DNA of 44,683 bases from contig JANYGI010000223.1 in NCBI GenBank assembly GCA_025362495.1, forward strand, positions 1 to 44,683. Reading direction: 5' to 3'. The translations under genes were made by a program, and so were the position numbers. The notes under the pieces were generated by a model. That model was not told where the DNA came from. It saw only the letters and a list, made by a program, of their open reading frames with translations, and ran no database searches. The stretch is from Byssovorax sp. GTDB taxonomy: Bacteria; Myxococcota_A; Polyangia; Polyangiales; Polyangiaceae. This document shows, one piece after another, positions 1 through 7,275 of this stretch. Every line of letters starts with the position of its first letter. The stretch's first letter is position 1.

Positions 1-233
1 GCGATGACGACGCCTACACCACGCTTTGCCGCCGCGAAGATGCGGGGCGCCTGGCCGAGATGCTGGTGGGCACATGCAGCCCGCTCGAGCAGCACGTGGT
101 GATGCTCGACGTCGAGGATCGCAGCGACGCCGAGATCGCGAGCGCGCTCGAGATCTCCCTCGTGCACGTGCGCGTCACGCGCCACCGCGCGCACAAGAAG
201 CTGCGCGGCGCGCTTCGAGACGAGGCGCGGTGA
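1..233 (+). CDS. ECF RNA polymerase sigma factor, C-terminal part (truncated by window edge)
   Basis: The frame starting at base 3 is open from the window edge to a TGA at 231–233. The roughly 76 visible residues read as sigma region 4: the helix-turn-helix includes SPLEQHVVMLDVEDRSDAEI followed by ASALEISLVHVRVTRHRAHK, the usual pattern of the -35-binding region of ECF sigma factors. The N-terminal region 2 lies outside the window, so promoter specificity cannot be judged. The stop overlaps the GTG start of the next small gene (GTGA), which implies translational coupling with a possible anti-sigma or zinc protein. The family call is good; the partner relationship is inferred. Confidence 0.75.
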   Translation, partial: DDDAYTTLCRREDAGRLAEMLVGTCSPLEQHVVMLDVEDRSDAEIASALEISLVHVRVTRHRAHKKLRGALRDEAR

Positions 234-475
234 ACGAATCGCCCTATCCCGCTCCGGCCGCCTGCGTCGAGCCGAGCCTTGGCGCGGAGGCGACCCTGGC
301 GCTCGGCCGGGCACCATCCCTTCCTGTCGTCGCACACCTCGCGATCTGCCCGGAATGCCGCCTCGTGCGCGCCGAGTTCGAGGCTGCCGCGGCCGGGGCG
401 GTGCCGCTGGACTCACGGATGCGCGACCGGCTGCGTCGCCTGGCGCTCCACTCGCGGCGCCGAAACGCCCCGTAG
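230..475 (+). CDS. Small zinc-finger-like protein, possible anti-sigma factor
   Basis: This 81-residue protein starts at a GTG that overlaps the sigma stop codon by four bases. Its only recognisable feature is HLAICPECRL, an HxxxCxxC pattern like the zinc-binding helix of ZAS/zf-HC2 anti-sigma domains, followed by an acidic then strongly basic C-terminus. There is no membrane segment, so if it is an anti-sigma factor it would be a minimal soluble one. The coupling to a sigma gene supports that role, but the protein is shorter than typical ZAS domains and could simply be an orphan zinc knuckle. The existence of the gene is fairly sure from the overlap and codon use; the function is inferred. 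Confidence 0.6.
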   Translation: MNESPYPAPAACVEPSLGAEATLALGRAPSLPVVAHLAICPECRLVRAEFEAAAAGAVPLDSRMRDRLRRLALHSRRRNAP

Positions 476-505
476 CGGACACGCCGCGAGACAATCGCCC
501 GACGG

Positions 506-535
506 CGTGTAACGCGGACCCGGGTTTGCTGAAGT
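506..535 (+). promoter_or_regulatory. Possible ECF-type promoter upstream of the HDO gene
   Basis: CGTGTAAC occurs at 506–513. Counting 16 bases after TGTAAC, a TGAA-like -10 follows at 530–533. The same octamer CGTGTAAC, with 16 bases to TGTA, lies at 2189–2216 before the sigma/kinase pair. AAC-containing -35 elements are typical of ECF sigma factors. With only two instances this is a suggestion, not a proven promoter. Confidence 0.35.
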
Positions 536-618
536 ACAGGGGGTAAGGGCGGTGGGGACCACTGGTCGCCGACTGCTCCCGCGCCTACACGTCGTGGGCG
601 CCAACAGAGGACTGTACC

Positions 619-1281
619 ATGAGCCATGATTACGTCAGCATTCTCGAGCGCGAGTCTTCCGCCTTGGTGGACTCGATTGACCGCGATCCGCTGATCGGGA
701 GCGTCATCCGCGGCGACGCGTCCCGTGAAACTTATGTGAGGTTCCTCGTGGGAACCTATCATTACCTCCGCTGGTCCGGCCCGCTCCTCGCGGAGACCGC
801 CGAAGGGCTCCGGCGCAGCGGCCGTTGCCCCTGGCTGCTGGCGATCGTCGATGCCAAGACGGCCGAGGAGTCACCGCACGATGGCTGGGTGCTCGACGAT
901 CTTCGCACGTGTGGAGTCAACGTCGAGCTCATCAAGGCCCAGCCGGCGCCGCGCGCCGTCGAGGCTTACGTCCAGTGGAGCCGTACCCTGTCGGACGAGG
1001 GCTCCCCGGCGTTCCTCGGCGCCGCCTACATGCTCGAGCTCATGTCGATGCGCCGCGCGAACATGGCTGCCGGAAACCTCCGAGCGCGCAAGGCGATCCC
1101 GAACATCGAAGGAGCGGTATCGTTCCTCGAGGGCCACGGCGACGCGGACGTGGGTCACATCGAGGAGCTGACCGTGATGCTGCGTTTGCTCACGGATCCG
1201 ACGGATCAGGCCGCCATCGTGCTCTCCGCGGCGGTGCTGCGCACCCTTTACCCGCGCTTCTTTCACGTCGTCGCGTCGTGA
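619..1281 (+). CDS. Heme-oxygenase-like diiron (HDO) / iron-containing redox enzyme family protein
   Basis: The 220-residue all-helical protein belongs to the TenA/PqqC/heme-oxygenase-like fold, the subgroup often annotated 'iron-containing redox enzyme'. It has the expected metal-ligand pattern: a Glu in the early helix after YHYLRW, then EESPHD near residues 83–88, and a late HGDADVGH (H-x3-D-x3-H) near residues 172–179. In characterised HDOs such residues bind two irons that activate O2 on fatty-acid or amino-acid-derived substrates. AGAGGA lies about seven bases before the ATG. The next gene, 107 bases on, is an N-acyltransferase, so a substrate relationship is plausible (inference). The substrate cannot be read from sequence. 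Confidence 0.75.
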   Translation: MSHDYVSILERESSALVDSIDRDPLIGSVIRGDASRETYVRFLVGTYHYLRWSGPLLAETAEGLRRSGRCPWLLAIVDAKTAEESPHDGWVLDDLRTCGVNVELIKAQPAPRAVEAYVQWSRTLSDEGSPAFLGAAYMLELMSMRRANMAAGNLRARKAIPNIEGAVSFLEGHGDADVGHIEELTVMLRLLTDPTDQAAIVLSAAVLRTLYPRFFHVVAS

Positions 1282-1316
1282 CGCCGCCTCAACACTGACA
1301 CTCTGAACACTCGATA

Positions 1317-1334
1317 GCTGCGCTGAGCCGCAGC
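1317..1334 (+). other. Short hairpin between HDO and acyltransferase genes
   Basis: GCTGCG pairs with CGCAGC across a six-base loop, shortly after the HDO stop codon. No T tract follows, so it may be a weak attenuator or an mRNA-stabilising stem rather than a true terminator. Confidence 0.25.
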
Positions 1335-1356
1335 GGTCGCCCACACCCCAATTCAA

Positions 1357-1374
1357 CCGGTCAGCGCTGACCGG
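1357..1374. promoter_or_regulatory. Perfect 18-bp palindrome just upstream of the acyltransferase RBS
   Basis: CCGGTCAGCGCTGACCGG is a perfect 9+9 palindrome ending 14 bases before the GTG start and a few bases before the GGGAGA ribosome-binding site. On DNA it could be an operator for a dimeric regulator (TetR-, LuxR- or MarR-like sites have this size). On RNA it would fold into a stem next to the RBS. No regulator gene sits beside it in this window. Confidence 0.5.
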
Positions 1375-1388
1375 ATCGGGAGAACCTC

Positions 1389-2171
1389 GTGCAAAAATTC
1401 CACTGCATCATCGCCACGACCGCACAGCAGATCCGCGACGCCCAGCGCCTGCGCTGGACGGTTTACGCGGAGGAAGAAGGCCTCCTCGGGGGCCCGACTC
1501 CCATCGACGGTCGAGAGATCGACGCCCGCGACTACTGCGAGGGAACGACTCACCTCCTCGTCTACGATGGTCAGGAGGCCGCCGGCACGGTGCGCCTGCT
1601 CGAGCCCCGAGGCTCTCTCGGACTCGATCTCTCGGCGAAGTTCGATCTCGGGGCGCTCTCCGCGCCCGGGATCGCGCCGGCGGAAGTCACCCGCTACTGC
1701 GTCCTCCGTCGCTACCGGTGCACCGGCGTGACGAGCGCGCTCTTCTCGGGCCTTTACGCGGAGAGCTCGCGGCGTGGAGTGACCCACTGGGTCGCGGGCG
1801 CGAACATGGGGACAGACTGTGTCGAGGATGCAGCGCTCGCCCACCGCGTGGCCTGCGCCCAGGGGCTCATGAGCGAACGGTTCTCTGCCGCGGTCCGCGA
1901 TCGCGAGCCCGCGCAGACGCCGCGACGCCGCCCCGGCTACACCGACGAGCAGAGGCTCCGCGCGCAGGGCGGCGACCTCACGGGGCTGGAGCTGCCGCGT
2001 ACGCTCTCGCTCTTCGCGAAGCGGATGGGCGGTCGTTACCTCGGGTTGCCCGCATACGACGCCTATTTCAACGTGTTCGCGCTCCCCCTGGTCGCGACGC
2101 TCGCCGACATCGCCGCCCGGCGGTCGCCCGCGGCGAGCCCGGAGAGAGCGGTCGCCGAAGGCCTCGCCTGA
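1389..2171 (+). CDS. GNAT-fold N-acyltransferase, FeeM / autoinducer-synthase-like
   Basis: The 260-residue protein resembles the LuxI/FeeM-like N-acyltransferases that move acyl chains from ACP or CoA to amino compounds. The N-terminus shows RDAQRLRWTVYAEEEG, the typical 'R..R..vY..E.G' opening. The core includes EVTRYCVLRRYRCTG before the acyl-donor-binding helix, and the C-terminus has GGRYLGLPAYDAYFNVFALP, like the ending of FeeM/OlsB-type enzymes. The start is GTG, six bases after GGGAGA. Likely products are N-acyl amino acids or a related signal/lipid, but neither substrate is visible. The preceding HDO gene and following sigma/kinase genes run on the same strand. The family call is moderate to good; a signalling role is inferred. 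Confidence 0.7.
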   Translation: MQKFHCIIATTAQQIRDAQRLRWTVYAEEEGLLGGPTPIDGREIDARDYCEGTTHLLVYDGQEAAGTVRLLEPRGSLGLDLSAKFDLGALSAPGIAPAEVTRYCVLRRYRCTGVTSALFSGLYAESSRRGVTHWVAGANMGTDCVEDAALAHRVACAQGLMSERFSAAVRDREPAQTPRRRPGYTDEQRLRAQGGDLTGLELPRTLSLFAKRMGGRYLGLPAYDAYFNVFALPLVATLADIAARRSPAASPERAVAEGLA

Positions 2172-2188
2172 AAAAAACGACGCGATCC

Positions 2189-2216
2189 CGTGTAACCCCG
2201 GCGCGGCGTTCCTGTA
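2189..2216 (+). promoter_or_regulatory. Possible ECF-type promoter upstream of the sigma/kinase operon
   Basis: CGTGTAAC at 2189–2196 with TGTA at 2213–2216 gives TGTAAC-N16-TGTA, matching the motif before the HDO gene. The purine-rich stretch AGAGGCAGGAAA follows, just before an ATG at 2237. If real, it could be autoregulated by the ECF factor encoded downstream. Confidence 0.35.
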
Positions 2217-2449
2217 CCCGGACAAGAGGCAGGAAAATGAAGACTGAACGCTCGCCGATCCATATCCCGGTCGAAGCTGGTTGCGCCAACGACACCGCGC
2301 GTCCGTCGATCGCTCCTCCTGCCTCCGGGCGGAGGAGCATCGTCGCCCCGAGCGGCGCCGCGCTGCTCGGAAGCTTTGCTGGCTTCGAGCTCGATTGGGC
2401 CGATGAGGCTACCCCGAAACGAGATAAGGTCCCGCGGGGGACCCCACCG

Positions 2450-3145
2450 ATGAAACCAAGTGGGCGCGAGTTCCCGACGACGAGATGGACGCTGGTCTGC
2501 GCTGGGGCGGCCTCGCCCGCGGCGCTGCAAGAGCTCTGCGCGGCCTATCACCGCCCACTCCTGGCCTTTGCGCGCATGATCGAGTTCGATCCCCAGCGCG
2601 CGGAGGACCTGGTCCAGAGCTTCCTGATCAGGATTCTCGAGCAGAAGGTGGTCGACAAGGCGGACCAAGCGCGGGGGCGCTTCCGCACGTTCCTGCGCCA
2701 GGCGCTGCGAAACCACGCGATCAACCTCCATCGCGCCGAGAAGGCTACGAGGCGCGGCGGCAAAGCAACCTTCGTCGAGCCGGCCGAAGGCGAGATCGCG
2801 AGCGAGGCTCTCGCGGCCGACCGGCTCTACGATCGGGCCTGGGCGCGCGCGCTGGTTGATCGGGCGCTCGCGCGGCTCCGCGACGAGCGGCGGTCCCGAT
2901 CCGGCAACCCGGCGGTCTTCGAAGCGCTCGCTGACCGGCTCGAGGGCGATGACGACGGAGCGACGCTGCTCGAGGTGGCATCGAAGCTCGGCATGAGCGA
3001 GGTTGCGGTGAAGGTGTCGCTCTTCCGGTTGCGGCGGCGCTATTTCGATCTGGTCCGCGCCGAGGTCGGGGCCACGGTAGAGCGGCCCGAAGACGTGGAT
3101 CCCGAGCTCTGCTCCCTGCGCGCCGCGCTGAGGGGTGAAGGGTGA
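2450..3145 (+). CDS. ECF-like RNA polymerase sigma factor paired with a Ser/Thr kinase
   Basis: The 231-residue protein opens with [10 protein letters not shown], the hallmark start of the sigma subgroup found beside kinases in planctomycetes and myxobacteria. Region 2 contains [15 protein letters not shown]. Region 4 has [20 protein letters not shown] followed by [13 protein letters not shown]. This ATG has GGGGGA eight bases upstream. An in-frame ATG at 2237 with a good AGGAAA RBS would add a 71-residue N-terminal extension without a recognisable domain; homology of the family start favours 2450, the promoter-like site at 2189 favours 2237. The stop overlaps the kinase start by four bases (GTGA), so the two are translationally coupled and the kinase probably controls the sigma factor (inference). 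Confidence 0.8.
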   Translation: MKPSGREFPTTRWTLVCAGAASPAALQELCAAYHRPLLAFARMIEFDPQRAEDLVQSFLIRILEQKVVDKADQARGRFRTFLRQALRNHAINLHRAEKATRRGGKATFVEPAEGEIASEALAADRLYDRAWARALVDRALARLRDERRSRSGNPAVFEALADRLEGDDDGATLLEVASKLGMSEVAVKVSLFRLRRRYFDLVRAEVGATVERPEDVDPELCSLRAALRGEG

Positions 3146-4968
3146 TCGCTCGCGAAAATTGCCCCCGTTGCGGGGCCCAGGTCGACCCCGAGGGATCGTG
3201 CGCAGCGTGCCTGATCACCGCGGCGATCACCCGCCCCGAGGCGCCGGATCTCACCGGGGCAAAGATTGGCCCCTACGAGATCGGTCGCATCCTCGGGCAA
3301 GGCGGCGTCGGCGTGGTGTACGAAGCCGTGGATACCCGCCCCACGTCGTGCCGTTTCGGTCACACCGTTGCGCTCAAGGTCCTCGCCGCCGACTTCGATG
3401 CCTCCGATCACCTCGTGCGCGAGGCGCAGCTCATGGCGTCCCTGGACCACGATCATATCGTGCCGGTGTACGAGGTGGGCGAGGACGAAGGGATCGCCTA
3501 TTTCACGATGAAGCGCATCGACGGCGGGCGGCTCGTGACCCCCGCCGGAGGCGCGCGGCGCGCCGCGGAGGTCGCTCTCGCCATCGCCCGCGCGGTGGAG
3601 TTCGCGCACCGACATGGCATCTTGCACCGCGACCTCAAACCCGCCAACGTGCTCGTCGATAGCACGGGGCGAGTCTTCGTCACCGATTTTGGCCTGGCCG
3701 CGCGCGACACCCTCCATGCCAGCGCGGCGGTCGCGCTGGGCGGAACACCGCAGTACATGGCCCCCGAGGTGTGGAAAAGCGAGCCTGGAGCCGCGTCCAC
3801 CGCTGCGGATGTGTGGGGCGCAGGAGCCATCCTGTACGAGCTGCTGGCGGGACGCCCACCCTTCGAGGGCTCCACGCTGGACGAGCTCCAGCGCCGGGTA
3901 ACGACGGAGTCGCCGGCGCCGCTCGCGGGTGTTGATCCGGATCTCGCGGCGGTGTGCCTCCACTGTCTGGCGAAAGATCCCTCTCGCCGCTACGCGACGG
4001 CAGGGGCGCTGGCGGTCGATCTCGCGCTGTTCCTCGCAAAGGAGCCTGTCAGTCAGGAAGCGCGCCCGCTCGGCCGCGGCCGACGCTGGCTCCGTCGGAT
4101 CGCGCGCCATCCGGTGATCGCCGGGCTCACAGTGCTCCTGCTGATCGCCGCGCTCCACGCCGTCGTCACGGCGCTCTCCCTCTCGCGCGCTCGCGATAGT
4201 GCACTTCGTGGCGCGGACGCCACCGCGCGGTCGCTGGCGCGCCTCACGGCGCTCCAATTCGATCGCTACAAGGCCACGGTCGAGGCCGCGGGCAGGGATC
4301 CACGCATCGCCCTCGCGATGGCCGATCCAGCGTCCTCCAAGGGCTCGAACGAGTGCGCCCGGCTACTCGCGGACACCCTCGGGCCCGACGTCGCCCCCAT
4401 CGCCTTGTGGTTCCTCGTCGACGAGAACGGCAAGCTCATTGCTGCCGCGCCGGCGCCACCCGACGTTCTCTGGGGACGGTCCTTCCAGTTTCGGGACTAC
4501 TTCCGCGGCGTCCAGGAGCAGGAGCGAGCACAGCGCCGGAATGCCTACGTCTCGCGCGTCTATCGCTCCGAGGGCAACGGTGAATACGGGATCACGATCG
4601 CTGTCGCCCTCCACGACGCCGACGGCCGCTGGACCGGGCTCCTCGCCGGCGGCCTTCCAACCGGCTCGGCATTCGGCTCGATCGAGCTGGAGGAGTCCGG
4701 CAACGACGACTTCACAGTGGCGCTGCTCGCGCCCCGCGGCCCCGAGCGGGGAGAGTCGGAGACAATGCCTGGCCTGGCATTTCTCCAGCACCGCACCCTC
4801 CCTCGCGGACTGGCTCCCTCCGCTGGCCTCGGTGATGTGCTGGGCACGGACCGTGGTCAAAGCGGCCTGGTTCGCCTCGTCCCGGTACGGGGAACGCCCT
4901 TTTCCGTGCTGGTGCACGTTGCTTACGACGGCCCGCTCGCGGGCGCGTCAACCCCGCTCCAGCGCTGA
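3142..4968 (+). CDS. Membrane Ser/Thr protein kinase with N-terminal zinc ribbon and extracytoplasmic Cache-like sensor
   Basis: 608 residues, GTG start overlapping the sigma stop. Residues 7–26 form a zinc ribbon (CPRCG and CAAC). The kinase domain follows: glycine loop [10 protein letters not shown], Lys in VALKVLAA, catalytic loop [13 protein letters not shown] in [10 protein letters not shown], and APE in MAPEVW. A hydrophobic segment near residues 326–347 spans the membrane. The outer domain contains [15 protein letters not shown] and FQFRDYFRG, as in dCache ligand-binding domains. The architecture suggests that an external small molecule switches kinase activity and hence the adjacent sigma factor. 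All catalytic motifs are intact. The ligand is unknown; the neighbouring acyltransferase product is one speculative candidate. Confidence 0.88.
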   Translation: MIARENCPRCGAQVDPEGSCAACLITAAITRPEAPDLTGAKIGPYEIGRILGQGGVGVVYEAVDTRPTSCRFGHTVALKVLAADFDASDHLVREAQLMASLDHDHIVPVYEVGEDEGIAYFTMKRIDGGRLVTPAGGARRAAEVALAIARAVEFAHRHGILHRDLKPANVLVDSTGRVFVTDFGLAARDTLHASAAVALGGTPQYMAPEVWKSEPGAASTAADVWGAGAILYELLAGRPPFEGSTLDELQRRVTTESPAPLAGVDPDLAAVCLHCLAKDPSRRYATAGALAVDLALFLAKEPVSQEARPLGRGRRWLRRIARHPVIAGLTVLLLIAALHAVVTALSLSRARDSALRGADATARSLARLTALQFDRYKATVEAAGRDPRIALAMADPASSKGSNECARLLADTLGPDVAPIALWFLVDENGKLIAAAPAPPDVLWGRSFQFRDYFRGVQEQERAQRRNAYVSRVYRSEGNGEYGITIAVALHDADGRWTGLLAGGLPTGSAFGSIELEESGNDDFTVALLAPRGPERGESETMPGLAFLQHRTLPRGLAPSAGLGDVLGTDRGQSGLVRLVPVRGTPFSVLVHVAYDGPLAGASTPLQR

Positions 4969-5154
4969 GCGCTCCTGGAACCGGAGGGCACGAAATACCC
5001 ATTCCGGGACCGCTGAGCTGTATGTCCAGATCCGGTCGCCAGCTCGGGCCACGTGGGGTGGCGTGCAGCGGGACCACGTGGGTGCCAGTCGCTACGGCGC
5101 CCACGAGCGTATCCACCTCTGGAGGCGCCGACCCCGCGCGGTCCGCCGCCGAGC

Positions 5155-5988
5155 TCACTTCGCCTTCACGGGATCCTGCGGCGCAGCCGGCGCGAGGCGT
5201 CGTCGCACCGAGTCGCGAAACGCGGCCTCGGTCAGCCCCTCGCCGGGGCACCGCTCCGGCAGCGTCTGCGCCCGGGGCTCGTCCTCGATCGCGGTGAACG
5301 TCTCTTCGAGGCATGACGAGACCATTGTGGCCGCGGCTCCGAGCCACCGACGGCGCATGCTGCGGAGCGACGATTGCGCGTCCGCGTCAATCGCGCAGCT
5401 CTTCTGGTAGCCTATCGCCAAGAGGAGCGGGGCCCCGCAGGCGACGCCGCTGCACTCCGCATCGCTCGTCAACAGCGCCTGCGCATCGGGGCAGGCGGTG
5501 CGTTCGTGACCAGGGAGCCAGTTGCTCCAGAAGGCGTCACGGCGGCGGACGACCAGCACGGCGCGCGCTCGCGCTCTCGTCTGCTCCTCCGCGCCCTGCG
5601 TTGGGTACTTCGCGCGGTCGAAATCGAGCTCCCGCGCTTTGGCTTCACGGCACGACGAAGCGTTATAGTAGCCGTACACCGCCGACGCGAGGTGCACCGC
5701 CGCGAGGCCGAGGTCCGCGGCGATGACCGCGGTGCGCACCGAGGATCTGCCGAATGTCCGATCCGGCTGCGAGCTCGCCCAGAGCCCGCTGATGAGGTGG
5801 GTGCCAAGGAGCGCGGTGTCGACCACCGGCGGAGCCACGCTGCCAGAGCACTGGACCGGGGTATCGGCCGTCATCTTCGCCGGCGCGACGGCCGGGCCGT
5901 GGGAGAAGACGAGCGAGCAGCCGGCGCTGGCGAGCCCGAGGCAGGTTGCGGTGGCGACGAGCAGGGCTCTTTTAGCGATTGACTTCAT
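5155..5988 (-). CDS. Hypothetical lipoprotein
   Basis: 277 residues starting at the ATG giving MKSIAKRALLVATATCLG, a signal peptide that ends in the lipobox ASAGC with lipidated Cys24. The mature part has several cysteines (SSCREAK, ERTACPDA, CSGVACGA, QKSCAID, SSCLEE, ERCPGEG). A hydrophobic stretch, TAVIAADLGLAAVHLASAVY, lies near residues 85–105. I do not recognise a domain family. It is convergent with the Ser/Thr kinase gene and separated from it by about 185 bases without a clear terminator. The open frame continues far upstream of this ATG, but the signal peptide fixes the start. Function unknown; probably anchored in the outer or inner membrane. Confidence 0.7.
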   Translation of the reverse strand: MKSIAKRALLVATATCLGLASAGCSLVFSHGPAVAPAKMTADTPVQCSGSVAPPVVDTALLGTHLISGLWASSQPDRTFGRSSVRTAVIAADLGLAAVHLASAVYGYYNASSCREAKARELDFDRAKYPTQGAEEQTRARARAVLVVRRRDAFWSNWLPGHERTACPDAQALLTSDAECSGVACGAPLLLAIGYQKSCAIDADAQSSLRSMRRRWLGAAATMVSSCLEETFTAIEDEPRAQTLPERCPGEGLTEAAFRDSVRRRLAPAAPQDPVKAK

Positions 5989-6660
5989 GGGTTGTCTTCC
6001 TGGTTCGATTTCATCGAGGTGGAGCCCGCCGCGGTCGGGCAGACACGGCGGCGCTGTCCTCGAACGGGCAGCATCCGCCCGGACACGCCGATCCGGAATG
6101 CGACTTTGGTGGTAGTCGTCCTCCATCTCCCTGGAGAGGACTCGACAGGGACGCGCACGACGCGGCGCCGGATCCTGGTACGAGCAGCTCACCCCCAGGA
6201 AGATCCTGGTCCTCGGCGGCATGCGCTTCTCTGGCGAGACCCCGGTAGACGACCTCGTGTCGACCGGGCCCAGGCGGTCGGCGGCGGGCTGATGCGCCTC
6301 TGATCGACAGCCGAACGCGCTGGCGAGCCCGGATCGTTTCGCTCCCGCCGGCGACGAGCACGGTTCAGCCCACCTCCCCTGGTCGCGACCGGGCGCGCCG
6401 CGCGGCGGTGCCTCGAACGGCTTACGACTTAAGTCGCATGGCCGCGTAACGGTCCCCGCCCGTATGGTTCTCGGAGGGACAGATGATGACACTTGCCCAT
6501 CAATCCCGGTCTTTCTCGCGACGGTGGAGCTGGCCGCGTGCGGGGTACTCGGCGCGCACTCCCGGCAGCCCGCGCTCGAGCAGTGGAGCTCGTTCAGCGC
6601 GTGTACCTCGGCGCCGCGTGGGAGAAACGACTCGTGACGCCGCGCCGCGAGTGCGAACAA
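5989..6660. other. Intergenic stretch without a supported gene
   Basis: About 670 bases between the lipoprotein start and the kinase remnant. Open frames exist on both strands but read as Arg/Pro-rich shadow translations with no domain or signal peptide. The promoter of the minus-strand lipoprotein must lie in its left part. No repeat or RNA gene was recognised. Confidence 0.5.
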
Positions 6661-6942
6661 ATGGAGTTTGTCATGTCATTCAACATCCTCGAAGGAGCGG
6701 TGATCGACGACCGCTTCCGCCTCGTGCGCCGCCTCGGGAGCGGGGGAATGGGTGAGGTGTGGCTCGCGCACCACGCGGCGCTCGACATGCTCTGCGCGTT
6801 GCCAGCCGACAGCGGTGCCGAGCCACGCCGCGTCGTCGCCTCGACCTGGGTCGACCTGCTCGAGGGGCGCCTCAGGCAGCCGCGGGCGCGCGAGGCGAGG
6901 TTGTGGAGCCATGAGGCTTCAACCCAGGCGAGTTCGACTTGA
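6661..6942 (+). pseudogene. Remnant of a Ser/Thr protein kinase gene (N-terminal part only)
   Basis: From ATG 6661 or 6673 the frame reads MSFNILEGAVIDDRFRLVRR and then LGSGGMGEVWLAHHAALDM, a textbook kinase start with an intact glycine loop. At about base 6800, just where the invariant Lys strand should follow, homology ends and the frame runs through unrelated sequence to a stop at 6942. There is no Lys, HRD or DFG downstream in any frame that I could see. The piece resembles the start of typical myxobacterial PknB-like kinases, so this is best explained as a deletion or recombination scar. It could still encode a non-functional 90-residue peptide. Confidence 0.7.
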
Positions 6943-7034
6943 CGGAGCAGATTGCTGCGTTCGCGTCAGGCTTCGACTGTTCACCGACTCGGGGAGGATC
7001 ACTATCCGGGGTGACCATGGGAAGCGGCGGATGA
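6915..7034 (+). pseudogene. Orphan C-terminal coding fragment
   Basis: Directly after an in-frame stop at 6912–6914, a different frame reads GFNPGEFDLTEQIAAFASGF, then DCSPTRGGSLSGVTMGSGG and a TGA at 7032–7034. The composition (Phe, Asn, Asp, Glu, Gln, few Arg/Pro) is unlike the shadow frames around it and looks like the last 39 residues of a real protein. It has no start codon. I do not recognise the family. It is probably the other side of the deletion that truncated the kinase remnant. Confidence 0.4.
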
Positions 7035-7121
7035 TCCAGACGGGATCCGGAAATCAAGAGGCGTCTCGCCCGCTGTGGCAGTTGTCAGAATATCCCATCC
7101 TCCGTCCTCATCAAATCCTCG

Positions 7122-7191
7122 GATAGTCGCGTAATTCCATCGAGATAGCGAAATGCGATAGTCGCGTAATTCCATCGAGATAGCGAAATGC
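7122..7191. repeat. Perfect 35-bp tandem duplication
   Basis: Two identical 35-base copies lie end to end at 7122–7156 and 7157–7191. Each begins GATAGTCGCGTAATTCC and ends GATAGCGAAATGC. It is less GC-rich than its surroundings. Within each copy TCGCGTA and TAGCGA form an imperfect dyad, so each unit could be a protein-binding site. It lies about 85 bases beyond the 3' end of the minus-strand SBBP lipoprotein gene, between it and the gene debris on the left. Confidence 0.85.
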
Positions 7192-7275
7192 TGGGGCATC
7201 GCCCTGCGGCTGCTCGTCCACACGCTCGCAGGGCGCTACCAGGGTGGCTGCGCCGAGCCTTCGCCCCACTATCGA

